This document shows positions 1-9,953 of a stretch of DNA of 64,000 nucleotides, one piece after another. The stretch comes from Rhodocyclaceae bacterium. Its GTDB lineage: Bacteria > Pseudomonadota > Gammaproteobacteria > Burkholderiales > Rhodocyclaceae. A program made the position numbers and the translations under genes. The first letter of the stretch is position 1. Every line of letters begins with the position of its first letter. The notes beneath the pieces are model-generated. The model had not been told where the DNA came from and searched no databases. It saw nothing but the letters and a program-made list of their open reading frames with translations. The stretch lies in the NCBI GenBank assembly GCA_020445745.1, contig JAGRGB010000029.1, forward strand, positions 186,001 through 250,000. Reading direction: 5' to 3'.

Positions 1-976
1 CGATGCCGACCACCAGATGGCGGGTCTGAAACTCCAGCGCCAGCAGCTCGATGCCGATCAGGCCGAACAACAGCAGGTTGAGGATCTCGTCGATCAGTTG
101 CCAGAACGGGAACAGGTGGGCCTGGGTGCGGGGCGACAAGGCCTTGCCGGGGCCCAGATTGCCGATCACCAGGCCCGCCGCGACGACGTACAGCGGCGCC
201 GACAGGTGCAGCGATTCGGCGAGGGAATAGCCGGCGGTGACGATCGCCAGGGTCAGCATGATCTCCACCGCATAGCTGTCGATGCGGCGCAGCATGGCCA
301 GGGCCAGGGCGCCGATCGCCAGCCCGAAGACGATGCCGCCACCGGCCTCGAGCGCGAACATGCCGAGCACCGAACCGGCGCTGGCCTCGGCCTCGCCGCC
401 GGCCAGCCCGAGCAGCACCATGAACACCACCACGCCGGTGCCGTCGTTGAACAGGCTCTCGCCGGTGATGCGCGACTCGAGCTTCTTCGAGGCGCCGACC
501 AGCTTCAGGATGCCGAGCACCGCGATCGGGTCGGTCGGCGAGATCAGGGCTCCGAACAGCAGGCAGTGGATCGGCGACAGGCCGAGGCCGGCCAGCATCG
601 ACAATCCATAGGCGATGCCGCCGACGAGGAAGGTCGAGGCCAGCACGCCGACCGTCGCCAGCGTGATGATCGGCAGGCGCTCGGCCCGCAGGTTCGCGAG
701 GTTCACGTGCAGGCTGCCGGCGAACAGCAGGGCGCTCAGCATGCCGTGGAACACCACCTCCGGAAAGTCGATGTGCGCGATCAGATCGGCGGCGGTCTCG
801 GTCAGCCCGGGCATGACGCCGCCGGCGAGCAGCAGCATTACCGAAAAGACCAGGCCGACCGCAGTGATGCCGATCACGTCCGGCAGCTTGAGGAAGCGGG
901 TGTTGACGAAACCGAACAGTGCCGACAGGGCAATCAGCAAGCCGATCAGTTCGAACAGGGACAGGGAGGTGGGCAT
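1..976 (-). CDS. Na+/H+ antiporter, CPA1 family (C-terminus beyond window)
   Basis: Inner-membrane cation/proton antiporter of the CPA1 (NhaP-like) type, which exchanges Na+ or K+ for protons in pH and salt homeostasis. The reading frame starts at ATG 976-974 and is still open at the window edge, so only about 325 residues are visible. The protein is a continuous series of hydrophobic segments. It has the two CPA1 signatures: SPTDPIAV, containing the Asp of the ion-binding region, and GESLFNDGTGVVVF. The ribosome-binding site is weak. The 161 bp to the next gene upstream hold no gene. Family assignment is firm; the transported ion is not determined. Confidence 0.88.
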   Translation of the reverse strand, partial: MPTSLSLFELIGLLIALSALFGFVNTRFLKLPDVIGITAVGLVFSVMLLLAGGVMPGLTETAADLIAHIDFPEVVFHGMLSALLFAGSLHVNLANLRAERLPIITLATVGVLASTFLVGGIAYGLSMLAGLGLSPIHCLLFGALISPTDPIAVLGILKLVGASKKLESRITGESLFNDGTGVVVFMVLLGLAGGEAEASAGSVLGMFALEAGGGIVFGLAIGALALAMLRRIDSYAVEIMLTLAIVTAGYSLAESLHLSAPLYVVAAGLVIGNLGPGKALSPRTQAHLFPFWQLIDEILNLLLFGLIGIELLALEFQTRHLVVGI

Positions 977-1137
977 GTCGCCTACTTTGGGAATGGAGGC
1001 GGCGATGATAGCCCCGTTCGGCCGCGACTGTGCCTGCCGTCCTCTGCGCGGACCGAACGGCACTCCGGGCGGCGGCCCCCTGCCTCCGCCGGCACCTGGT
1101 CGCGACCCGGGCCCTGAGCGTGCCGCCGGCGAAGGCC

Positions 1138-2310
1138 CTAGAACAACTCCACGTCGTCGCTGCCGCTGTCGCCGCGCAAGGCATCGAGGACCCTGCCGAA
1201 GTCCTGTTCGAAGTCGCCGCCCTCGGCCAGCAAGGCGAGCACCCGCCTGACCGACCCGTCGATCAGCCGGGTGATCTCTTCCTCCTCGACCTGCGTCGCG
1301 CCGAGCATCGAAACCTGCCGGTTGATGCCTTGTTCCAGATCATGCAGCAACAGGCGGGTGTCGCCGAGCATCGCCAGATACTTGCGTCGCAGCGCCTCGA
1401 CCGCGGCGACGCCGTTGCCGAGGGCGAGTTGCATGTACTCCGCCCGCGCCATCGATTCGACCCGCATATCGACGTTTTCGCACAAGGCCTCGGCGGTTTC
1501 GGCCAGGATCACCAGGTTGTCGCGCAACGGACCGGCGCGCTCGGCTTCTTCCGGCATGTCGCGGGCGACGATGCTGACACGCGGGTAATTGACGGCCAGG
1601 CGGCTCTTGAACTGAAAGATGCGCCCCATCGCCTCGACCTTGTCCAGCACCGACAGCTCGAGCGGTGACGGGTCCCCCTGCTCGGTGACGACGCTGAACT
1701 CCGCGCCGTGGCGGATCCGTACGATCGCGCGAAGCCCCAGTTCCGAGACGCAGCCGTGCAGCCTCTGGGCGAGGTCGGCGTGGGTCCGGCACGCGATGCT
1801 GTCGCGCATGAAGTTGAGCAGGATGCCGTTTCCGCCCATCGTCGACAGAAAGTCCATCGCCATCCGTTCGAGCGACTGCTTCTCTTCGGCCAGTTGCGCG
1901 TGGGCGCGATGGCGGCGGATCGCCGCCGCCACCTTGTGCAGCAGCAGGGAATGATTGACGGGCTTCACGACGAGATCGTCGCCGCCCGCTTCCAGCGCCT
2001 TCAGATGCATGTCGAGGGAGCGATGGCCGGTGACGAAGATGACCGGCACCGACGAGAACTCTCGCAACCGTTGGCAGGTCTCGACGCCGTCGAGACCCGG
2101 CATCTCGATGTCCATCAGCACGAGGTCGGGTTCGCTCGTCCGGCACAGCTCGAGGGCGACGGTACCGGAAACGGCGGTGGCGATGTCGAAATATGGCGCG
2201 AGCATTGCCGAATGCGCCGCGGTCGATACGCGCTCGTCGTCGGTGATGAGTACCCTGCCACCGACGGCGGCGAAATCCTCGGTGGTCGTGTCAGTCAATT
2301 TCGACGACAC
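1138..2310 (-). CDS. Response regulator with N-terminal REC domain and uncharacterised output
   Basis: The first ~135 residues form a CheY-like receiver domain. The acidic pair is in ITDDE, the phospho-acceptor is Asp67 (LVLMDIEMP), the conserved Thr is Thr94 (FVTGH) and the Lys is Lys116 (VVKP). Residues ~140-390 contain no helix-turn-helix, GGDEF, EAL, HD-GYP or kinase motif that I recognise. This part is helical, with several possible coiled-coil stretches. No histidine kinase is adjacent, so it may act with a distant kinase. It is probably monocistronic. The receiver is certain; the output function is unknown. Confidence 0.8.
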   Translation of the reverse strand: MSSKLTDTTTEDFAAVGGRVLITDDERVSTAAHSAMLAPYFDIATAVSGTVALELCRTSEPDLVLMDIEMPGLDGVETCQRLREFSSVPVIFVTGHRSLDMHLKALEAGGDDLVVKPVNHSLLLHKVAAAIRRHRAHAQLAEEKQSLERMAMDFLSTMGGNGILLNFMRDSIACRTHADLAQRLHGCVSELGLRAIVRIRHGAEFSVVTEQGDPSPLELSVLDKVEAMGRIFQFKSRLAVNYPRVSIVARDMPEEAERAGPLRDNLVILAETAEALCENVDMRVESMARAEYMQLALGNGVAAVEALRRKYLAMLGDTRLLLHDLEQGINRQVSMLGATQVEEEEITRLIDGSVRRVLALLAEGGDFEQDFGRVLDALRGDSGSDDVELF

Positions 2311-2431
2311 CGATCAAGCAAATGGGATGTGTCACTTACGAACCGATCCGGGTATGGCGACGCGTCATGCTACACCTTTCGGCATATCTGGTCGTTACCG
2401 GAAGACTGTTCGTGCCCCGGTCGCCGGCTCC

Positions 2432-3271
2432 CTACGGCAGCGTATGCACGTAGCAACCCTTCGACGCCACCTCCGATTCCTTGTGGCCGACCTCGTCGGT
2501 GCGCTTGGTCGAGTCCGCTTCCATCTTGGTGCGAAAGTCGGCGATCGCCTTCTTGTAGTCGTCCGCCTCCTTGTCGTAGTCGGCGGCCTCCATGCCGATT
2601 TCGAGGGTCGGCGGATTCGGCAGCATCTTCTGCTTGAGGTAATTGGCGTAATCGACCTGATGGCAGTTCTCGTGGAAGCCCAGCGTGATGTCGCCGGCGG
2701 ATATGTCGCTGGGCGTCGTGCCGCGCCCGTAGCACGACAGGTCGGTGGCCTTGCCACCGGTGCCGTACTTGGTCTGGATCGTGATCGTGCCCTTCCAGGT
2801 GAGCTTGCCCTTGAACTTGGTGATCTTGCCGTTCTCGGAGTCGTACTTTGGCGCGGACATCGCCGGCCAGGTGAAATCGGTGAAGGCGCCGTTGGCCGGG
2901 CCGCCCGTGCCATCGGCGGCGACCTCGGCGTCGATCTTGACGTCCACATGGGTCTCCTGGACCTCGAGCTGCATGCCGAGCGAGCGCACGTCGGTTGCCG
3001 GCGGCGTGTTGGGCGGCTTCGGCTTGCCCGCCGGTACCGCGTCGCCACCGCCGCTCGGCAGCGGGCCCGGCTGCTCCGGCGCCGGCTGGCCGGACCGCGC
3101 GTTGCGATTCTCGGCGTCGTTGCCGAACTCGCCGCCGCCGGCGTCGAAGTAGCCGGGCCCGCCGCTACCCTGGGGGGCGTCGGGATGGGCGACGTTGCCG
3201 TCCCAGCCGATCCAGTCGCTGCCGATACGGCTGGCCCTGCCCGCCTTGCCGCCGTTGCCGTGTCGATCCAT
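2432..3271 (-). CDS. Hypothetical protein with an HExxH zinc-protease-like motif
   Basis: 279 residues starting at ATG 3271 behind a GGAGG element. The first ~95 residues are rich in Gly, Pro, Asn and Asp, look disordered, and contain no signal peptide. Residues ~96-190 look like a beta-rich domain. An HENCH motif at 200-204 fits the HExxH zinc-binding helix of zincin metallopeptidases. It is followed by a charged helical tail with a second His-Glu near residue 262 and Cys in CYVH at the end. This layout resembles DUF922-type putative metalloproteases, but I cannot confirm membership. A catalytic role is inferred from one motif. Confidence 0.55.
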   Translation of the reverse strand: MDRHGNGGKAGRASRIGSDWIGWDGNVAHPDAPQGSGGPGYFDAGGGEFGNDAENRNARSGQPAPEQPGPLPSGGGDAVPAGKPKPPNTPPATDVRSLGMQLEVQETHVDVKIDAEVAADGTGGPANGAFTDFTWPAMSAPKYDSENGKITKFKGKLTWKGTITIQTKYGTGGKATDLSCYGRGTTPSDISAGDITLGFHENCHQVDYANYLKQKMLPNPPTLEIGMEAADYDKEADDYKKAIADFRTKMEADSTKRTDEVGHKESEVASKGCYVHTLP

Positions 3272-3361
3272 CAGTTGCGCCCTCCCGTCGACGTGACCGG
3301 TGCCGACGCCGATGGCGCCGTCGGATACGTATTTCGAGCCCTTCCGGCGATCGCGTCAAGC

Positions 3362-6300
3362 TCAGGTCAGCGCGCGCAGTTCGCGCAGGGCCACCGAGAT
3401 CATCGCGATGTCGATGCCGCGCGCATTGCGCAGGTCCTCGAGCACCTGCCGGCAGCGCGCCACCTGGGCCGCGCGGCTCTCCTCCCATGCCTCGATCAGG
3501 CCGTCGGGCTCCTTGCCGTCGGGACTGTGGCACACGACCGCCTGGGCCAGGTCGCGGGCATGGCTCGACAACTCGTCTCGCAGCGCGGCACGCGCGAGCG
3601 CCTGCCAGTGGCTCTCCGCCGGTAGTGCCGAGATCTGGCTCGCCAGCCAGTGCAGGTCGAAGCGGCCGCCGAGGGCGAAATAGACCCGGGCCGAAAGTTC
3701 CAGCTCGCGCCCGCCGTGCTCGGCAATCTCGACCAGGTCGAGGGCCGAGTAGGTCTCCTCGAGGCCGGCGATCCTCGCCGCCAGCACATCGGGCACCTGC
3801 TGCGCGACCAGCTGCGCGGTCCGTTCCTCCAGTTCGCTGCGGTAGCGCTCTGCCACCGTCGCAGGCAGCTCGGCGGCGAGCCAGCGCGCGGCACTGCCGA
3901 ACCGCGCCTGGCTCGCCGCGATGTCTTCGAGGTACTGGCGATGGCGCAGGAACCACAAGGTGCCGCGCTGGATCAGGCGCTGGCCCTCGAGGGCCATCTG
4001 CAGCTGAATCGTGGCCGGCACCTGGTTGTCCAGCGCCTCGACGTCGTGCCACAGGAACGGCAGTTCGAAGACGTCACGGGTGGTGATGTAGGCCCGCACG
4101 ATCTCGTCCGGTGCCGCCGAGGTCTCTTCGCGCAGGCGGCTGACGAAGGTCGCGCCGGTGCGGTTGACCATGCTGTTGACGACATGGGTGGCGATGATCT
4201 CGCGCTTCAGCGGATGCTTCTGGATGTACTCGGCGAAGCGCTCGCGCAACGGTACCGGGAAGTAGCGCACCAGCGCGGAAGAGATGTACGGATCCTCCGG
4301 CAGCCGGCTGTCGAGCAACTGGTCGAACAACTCGATCTTGCTGTAGGCGAGCAGCACCGCGAGTTCTGGCGAGGTCAAGCCCTTGCCGACGGCACGCCGT
4401 TCGGAGATTTCCTCGTCGAAGGGCAGGAACTCGAGCTTGCGGTTCAGCCGCCCCTCGTTGCCCAGGCGGCGCATGAAGCGGCTCTGCTCGTCGAGCAGGG
4501 CCACGGCGCGGGCCGCGGTCAGCGACAGGTTCTGGGTCTGCTGGTAGTTGTCGCGCAGCACCAGTGCCGCGACTTCTTCGGTCATGTCGGCGAGCAGGGT
4601 GTCGCGCTGCTTGCCGGTGAGTTCACCGTCGCCGACCGCCTCGCCCAGCAGGATCTTGATATTGACTTCGTGGTCGGAGCAGTCCACGCCGCCGGAGTTG
4701 TCGATCGCGTCGGTATTGACCTTGCCCCCGTTGCGCGCGAACTCGATGCGGCCGAGCTGGGTCGCGCCGAGGTTGCCTCCCTCCCCGAACACCTTGCAGC
4801 GCAGCTCGGCACCGGTGATCCGGATCGGGTCGTTGGCACGGTCGCCGACTGCCGCGTCGGACTCGACGCCGGCGCGCACATAGGTGCCGATGCCGCCGTT
4901 GTAGACCAGGTCCACCGGGGCGGTCAGCAACTGGCGGATGAGTTCGTTGGGTGCCAGCTTGTCGCCACTGATGCCGAGCGCCTCGCGGGCGCGCTCCGGC
5001 AGCTTGATCGACTTCGCGGCCCGCGACCAGACGCCACCGCCGGCCGAGATCAGGGACTTGTCGTAGTCGTCCCAACTCGATCGGGGCAGCTCGAACAGGC
5101 GCTTGCGCTCTTCCCAGCTGGTGGCCGAATCCGGGTCCGGATCGATGAAGATGTGGCGATGGTCGAATGCGGCCAGCAGCCGGATGTGGTGCGACAGCAG
5201 CATGCCGTTGCCGAACACGTCGCCCGACATGTCGCCGATGCCGACCACGGTGAAGTCCTCCTCCTGGGTGTTGACGCCCAGTTCCCGGAAGTGGCGCTTG
5301 ACGGACTCCCATGCGCCGCGGGCGGTGATGCCCATCTTCTTGTGGTCGTAGCCGACCGATCCGCCCGACGCGAAGGCGTCGCTGAGCCAGAAACCGTACT
5401 CGGCCGCGACGCCGTTGGCGATGTCCGAGAACGTCGCGGTGCCCTTGTCCGCGGCGACCACCAGATACGGGTCGTCGCCGTCGTGACGGACCACGTCCGC
5501 CGGTGGAATCACTTCGCCGCGCACCAGGTTGTCGGTGAGGTCGAGCAGGCCGCGCAGGAAGGTCTTGTAGCAATCCACGCCCTCGGACAGCAGCGCCTCC
5601 CGGTCGTTGCCGGCGGGCGGACGCTTGACCACGAAGCCGCCCTTGGAGCCGACCGGGACGATCACCGCGTTCTTGACGATCTGGGCCTTGACCAGGCCGA
5701 GGATCTCGGTGCGGAAGTCCTCCATGCGGTCCGACCAGCGCAGTCCGCCGCGCGCGACCTTGCCGCCGCGCAGGTGCACCCCTTCGATCCGCGGCGAATA
5801 GACGAAGATCTCGAACATCGGCCGTGGCTCGGGCAGGTTCGGGATCTTCGCCGGGTTGAGCTTGAACGACAGGTAGGACTTCTGCCGGCCGTCCGCCGCG
5901 TTCTGGTAGTAATTGGTGCGCAGGGTGGCGTCGACCATCGCCAGGAACTGACGCAGGATGCGGTCCTCGTCGAGGTTGGCGACGGTGTCCAGGAAGGCCT
6001 GCATCTGTTCGCGCAGCGCCGCGCAGCGGCCGTCGCGGTCGGAGTCCTCGCTCGGGTCGAAGCGCAGGCGGAACAGCATGACGAGCTGCGCGGCGTACGC
6101 CGGATAGCACGCGAGCACCTGCTCCATGTAGCTCTGGCTGAACGTGAAGGCCGCCTGCTTCATGTACTTGGCATAGGCCCGGAGGATCCGGATCTCGCGC
6201 CACGAGAGGCCGGCGAGGAGGGTCAGGCGGTTGAAGTCGTCGTTCTCGATTTCGCCCTTCCAGACCTGCAGGAAGGCATCGTGGAACAATTCGCGAAGGC

Positions 6301-8182
6301 GCTCGACGTGGATCTCGCCGGGCCGCGCCACGGTCATGCCGAAATCGTGGATCCAGAACTTCTCGCCACCCTGGCGCGTGACCTCGGCCGGCCGCTCGTC
6401 CACCACCTGAACGCCCATGCGCTCGAGCATCGGCAGGCTGTGGGACAGCGGCACCGGCTCGTCGGCGCGGAACAGCTTGAAGTTGATCTGGCCCGGCTCG
6501 GCCTCGAGCGGAATGTAGAGATTCATCGCCAGTTCACGGCCGTCGGCGAGCGACTCCATCTGCTCGATGTCGCGCACCGCCATGCGCGCCGGATACTCTT
6601 CCCGATAGCCGGCGGGAAAGCCGTTGCCGAAGTGATGGAACAGCGTCATGCCGCGTTCCTCTCCGAGATGCTCGATCAGGGCTTCGCGCAGATCGTCTTC
6701 CCAGCGGCGTGAGGCGCGGACCAGCGTGGCCTCGAGCTCGCGCACGTTGACGTCGGGGATGCCCGAGTGGCGCAGTCGCACCATGATCAGGATGCGCGCC
6801 AGTGCCGACTCCGAGAAATGGACCTCGAATTCGGTCGATACGCCGTCGTAGGCGTCGGCCAGCGCGGCCTGCAGGCGCTTGCGCTGGTCGGTGTTGTAGT
6901 TCTCGCGCGGGACGTAGATCAGGCAGGTGACGAAACGGCCGAACGTGTCGGGCCGCACGAACAGCCTGATGCGCTGCCGCTCGCCGAGGCGCAGAATGCC
7001 GATGGCATTGTGAAAGAGCTCGTCGACGCTGGCCTGGAACAGTTCGTCGCGCGGATACTGCTCCAGGATCGTCACCAGGGCCTTGCCGGCGTGACTCTTC
7101 GGCATGAAGCCGGCGCGCTCGATCACCGAACTGACCTTGCGCCTGAGCAGCGGGATCCGCTTGGGGTTGGTGTTGTAGGCCGTCGACGTGAGCAGTCCGA
7201 TGATCCGCCGCTCGCCGGTGACCTGGCCCTGCTCGTCGAAGGTCTTGACGCCGACGTAATCGAGATAGCCCTGGCGATGCACCGTCGAGCGGGTGTTCGA
7301 CTTGGTGATCGTCAGCAGTCGGGGCAGATGGGCCTGGGCGCGGATCTCGGGCGGCAGCGCGGCGAACGAGGTCGACTGGTGGGTGTCGCTGGTCTCGCGG
7401 AGCAGGCCGAGGCCGGTGCCGGCCAGTACGTGAAGTTCGTTCTCGTTGCCGCGGCTGACCAGCTCGTAGTCGCGGCAGCCGAGCAGCAGGAAGTTGTCGT
7501 CGGCGATCCACTGCAGGAATTCGAGCGCTTCGGCGATTTCGTCGGGGTCGCCGGGCGGAGGGGCGCTGTCCAGCTCGCTGATGACGTCGGACAGGCGCTG
7601 GCGCATCCTCGGCCAGTCCTTGACTGCGGTGCGGACGTCGGCGAGAACGCGTGCCAGGCCCGACTCGATGGCCTCGAGGTCGGCCGGCTCGGTGCGCCGG
7701 TCCACCTCGACGTGGATCAGCGATTCGTAATCGGCACCCTCGTTGTGCTCGCCGTCGGCGAGGCTCTGGTAGCGACCTTCCTGGTTGCGGATCACCGGCA
7801 TCACCGGATGGATGATGAGGTGCAGGGTCAGGCCCTGGCGGTTCAGTTCCATGCCGACCGAATCGACCAGGAAGGGCATGTCCTCGCCGATGATCTCGAT
7901 CACCGTGTGGGTCGATTCCCAGCCGTGTTCGTCGAGCCGTGGATTGAACGCGCGGATCCTCAAGCCGCCGGTGTAGTCACGGATGAAGTGCCAGTGGCTC
8001 GCCATCGCGCCGTAGAGGTCCTCGACCGGCCGGTCGATCAGGTCTTCCGGGGCCACCTGCGAAAAATAGCGCGTGGCAAAGGCTTCGAGCGTCCCGGCCT
8101 TCTTCTTCGGCATGCGATCCTGGATCAGGGCCAGGACGTCGGTGAGCAGCTTCTTGGAATGATCGTCGACGGGCGGCGGCAT
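3362..8182 (-). CDS. gdhB: NAD-specific glutamate dehydrogenase, large (GDH-160/180) type
   Basis: 1606-residue cytoplasmic enzyme that oxidatively deaminates L-glutamate to 2-oxoglutarate and ammonia with NAD+, feeding amino-acid carbon into the TCA cycle. Its length is typical of the giant class known from Pseudomonas gdhB. The N-terminal ~700 residues are the regulatory (ACT-like) portion. The catalytic core carries SKGGFVVKR (substrate Lys), GIGDMSGDVFGNGM and KMGITARGAWESVKRHF, the dinucleotide-binding and substrate motifs of this class. The remaining ~350 residues are the helical C-terminal domain. The gene is divergent from gabD across 208 bp, consistent with joint use of glutamate and GABA. 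The start is ATG 8182. The frame is intact throughout. Confidence 0.95.
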   Translation of the reverse strand: MPPPVDDHSKKLLTDVLALIQDRMPKKKAGTLEAFATRYFSQVAPEDLIDRPVEDLYGAMASHWHFIRDYTGGLRIRAFNPRLDEHGWESTHTVIEIIGEDMPFLVDSVGMELNRQGLTLHLIIHPVMPVIRNQEGRYQSLADGEHNEGADYESLIHVEVDRRTEPADLEAIESGLARVLADVRTAVKDWPRMRQRLSDVISELDSAPPPGDPDEIAEALEFLQWIADDNFLLLGCRDYELVSRGNENELHVLAGTGLGLLRETSDTHQSTSFAALPPEIRAQAHLPRLLTITKSNTRSTVHRQGYLDYVGVKTFDEQGQVTGERRIIGLLTSTAYNTNPKRIPLLRRKVSSVIERAGFMPKSHAGKALVTILEQYPRDELFQASVDELFHNAIGILRLGERQRIRLFVRPDTFGRFVTCLIYVPRENYNTDQRKRLQAALADAYDGVSTEFEVHFSESALARILIMVRLRHSGIPDVNVRELEATLVRASRRWEDDLREALIEHLGEERGMTLFHHFGNGFPAGYREEYPARMAVRDIEQMESLADGRELAMNLYIPLEAEPGQINFKLFRADEPVPLSHSLPMLERMGVQVVDERPAEVTRQGGEKFWIHDFGMTVARPGEIHVERLRELFHDAFLQVWKGEIENDDFNRLTLLAGLSWREIRILRAYAKYMKQAAFTFSQSYMEQVLACYPAYAAQLVMLFRLRFDPSEDSDRDGRCAALREQMQAFLDTVANLDEDRILRQFLAMVDATLRTNYYQNAADGRQKSYLSFKLNPAKIPNLPEPRPMFEIFVYSPRIEGVHLRGGKVARGGLRWSDRMEDFRTEILGLVKAQIVKNAVIVPVGSKGGFVVKRPPAGNDREALLSEGVDCYKTFLRGLLDLTDNLVRGEVIPPADVVRHDGDDPYLVVAADKGTATFSDIANGVAAEYGFWLSDAFASGGSVGYDHKKMGITARGAWESVKRHFRELGVNTQEEDFTVVGIGDMSGDVFGNGMLLSHHIRLLAAFDHRHIFIDPDPDSATSWEERKRLFELPRSSWDDYDKSLISAGGGVWSRAAKSIKLPERAREALGISGDKLAPNELIRQLLTAPVDLVYNGGIGTYVRAGVESDAAVGDRANDPIRITGAELRCKVFGEGGNLGATQLGRIEFARNGGKVNTDAIDNSGGVDCSDHEVNIKILLGEAVGDGELTGKQRDTLLADMTEEVAALVLRDNYQQTQNLSLTAARAVALLDEQSRFMRRLGNEGRLNRKLEFLPFDEEISERRAVGKGLTSPELAVLLAYSKIELFDQLLDSRLPEDPYISSALVRYFPVPLRERFAEYIQKHPLKREIIATHVVNSMVNRTGATFVSRLREETSAAPDEIVRAYITTRDVFELPFLWHDVEALDNQVPATIQLQMALEGQRLIQRGTLWFLRHRQYLEDIAASQARFGSAARWLAAELPATVAERYRSELEERTAQLVAQQVPDVLAARIAGLEETYSALDLVEIAEHGGRELELSARVYFALGGRFDLHWLASQISALPAESHWQALARAALRDELSSHARDLAQAVVCHSPDGKEPDGLIEAWEESRAAQVARCRQVLEDLRNARGIDIAMISVALRELRALT

Positions 8183-8390
8183 AGAGGGTCCCCCTTATTA
8201 TTTATGGTTTCCGGTGCCCGCGTCGCGGCGGCGCGAACTTGCCGGTGCCGCGGGCACTCAAGATGAAGTGTAGGCTCACTGCCGGCGACTTACACGCCGA
8301 GGCTGGCGGTGAACAAGTGCCGGTGGCTAGACTCCCTAGTATGTCGCAGCGATCGGCGCAGGCAGTCCGGATGCAATCCGAGGAGGAAAG

Positions 8391-9848
8391 ATGCTGGATC
8401 TGATGGACCCGCAACTGCTGCGGGACAAGTGCTATATCGACGGTCACTGGCTCGGTGCCATCGACGATGCGCGTTTCGATGTCACCAATCCGGCCGACGG
8501 TTCCACGATCGCCTCGGTACCCGATCTGGGACAGGCCGAGACGCGCGACGCGATCGCCGCGGCGGGCCGTGCGCTGGCGGGCTGGCGGGCGCGTACGGCG
8601 GGGGAGCGCGCTCGCGTGCTGCGACGCTGGTACGGCCTGATGATGGCCCATCAGGAGGACCTCGCCCGACTGATGACCAGCGAACAGGGCAAGCCGCTGG
8701 CCGAAGCGCGCGGGGAGATCGCCTACGCAGCGTCTTTCATCGAGTGGTTCGCCGAGGAGGGCAAGCGCGCCTATGGCGACCTGATCCCGGCGCACCAGGC
8801 CGACAAACGCATCCTCGTCGCAAAGGAGCCGATCGGGGTGTGCGCGGCGATCACGCCGTGGAATTTCCCGTCGGCGATGATCACGCGCAAGGCCGGTCCA
8901 GCGCTGGCCGCCGGCTGCACGATGGTGGTCAAGCCGGCCGAATCGACGCCGCTGTCGGCACTGGCGCTGGCGGAACTTGCCGAGCGTGCCGGCATTCCGC
9001 CGGGCGTGTTCAACGTCGTCACCGGCGATCCGCGGGCGATCGGTGGCGAGATGTGCGCCAATCCCACGGTGCGCAAGCTGTCGTTCACCGGTTCCACCGA
9101 GGTCGGTCGCATCCTGATGGCGCAGTGTGCACCGACGATCAAGAAGCTGTCGCTGGAACTGGGTGGCAATGCGCCCTTCCTGGTGTTCGACGATGCCGAC
9201 CTGGACGCCGCGGTCGAAGGGGCGATCGCCTCGAAATACCGCAATGCCGGGCAGACCTGCGTCTGTGCCAATCGCATCCTGGTGCAGCGCGGTGTCGCCG
9301 ACGCCTTCGCCGAACGACTGGCCGCCGCGGTTGGCCGGCTCAAGGTCGGCAACGGCATGGAAGAGGGCGTCAGCCAAGGCCCGCTGATCGAGCCGGCGGC
9401 GCTCCGGAAGGTCGAGGAACTGCTGGCCGACGCGGTGGGCAAGGGCGCCCGCGTCGTCTGCGGCGGCAGGCCCCACAGCCTCGGCGGCACCTTCTTCGAG
9501 CCGACCGTCCTGGCCGGCGCGACGCGCGAGATGCGGCTGGCACGCGAGGAGATCTTCGGCCCGGTGGCACCGCTGTTCACGTTCGATTCGGAAGAGGAGG
9601 GCGTGACGATGGCCAACGACACCGAGTACGGTCTGGCGTCCTATTTCTATACGCGGGATCTGGCGCGGGCGATGCGCGTGTCGAGTGCACTCGAGTACGG
9701 CATCGTCGGCGTCAATACCGGCATCATTTCGACCGAGGTCGCGCCGTTCGGCGGGGTCAAGCACTCCGGTCTCGGGCGCGAGGGTTCGAAGTACGGCATC
9801 GATGAATATATGGAGATCAAGTATGTATGCATCGGTGGCATCAGTTAA
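8391..9848 (+). CDS. gabD: NAD(P)-dependent succinate-semialdehyde dehydrogenase
   Basis: Aldehyde dehydrogenase superfamily enzyme of 485 residues that oxidises succinate semialdehyde to succinate, the last step of the GABA shunt. Visible motifs are TPWNFP, the Rossmann GSTEVG at ~234-239, general-base Glu256 in ELGGN and nucleophile Cys290 in GQTCVCANR. The second Cys two residues later is typical of GabD proteins. The start is ATG 8391 with a strong GAGGAGG-type site immediately upstream; an internal ATG at 8403 is less well placed. It is followed on the same strand by the GNAT/nitrilase pair about 105 bp downstream. Substrate is inferred from family resemblance. Confidence 0.88.
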   Translation: MLDLMDPQLLRDKCYIDGHWLGAIDDARFDVTNPADGSTIASVPDLGQAETRDAIAAAGRALAGWRARTAGERARVLRRWYGLMMAHQEDLARLMTSEQGKPLAEARGEIAYAASFIEWFAEEGKRAYGDLIPAHQADKRILVAKEPIGVCAAITPWNFPSAMITRKAGPALAAGCTMVVKPAESTPLSALALAELAERAGIPPGVFNVVTGDPRAIGGEMCANPTVRKLSFTGSTEVGRILMAQCAPTIKKLSLELGGNAPFLVFDDADLDAAVEGAIASKYRNAGQTCVCANRILVQRGVADAFAERLAAAVGRLKVGNGMEEGVSQGPLIEPAALRKVEELLADAVGKGARVVCGGRPHSLGGTFFEPTVLAGATREMRLAREEIFGPVAPLFTFDSEEEGVTMANDTEYGLASYFYTRDLARAMRVSSALEYGIVGVNTGIISTEVAPFGGVKHSGLGREGSKYGIDEYMEIKYVCIGGIS

Positions 9849-9953
9849 GCGTCGTCCGCGACGGCTGCAACCCGGCGTGTTCGCGTGCGGCGGTGGCTCC
9901 AGCCGGAGCCGGGGCTCGAGGCCGCCCCCGAGGCCGTTCTAGGAGGGCACGTC

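Noticed and set aside
17..1117. Long plus-strand frame opposite the Na+/H+ antiporter, rich in Gln, Asp, Arg and Gly
   Set aside because: It is the antisense shadow of a GC-rich gene. The minus strand gives a clear membrane transporter with family motifs.
3650..6712. 1020-codon open frame antisense to glutamate dehydrogenase
   Set aside because: Composition (His/Gln/Asp/Val) is typical of antisense shadows in GC-rich genes. The opposite strand has all glutamate dehydrogenase motifs.
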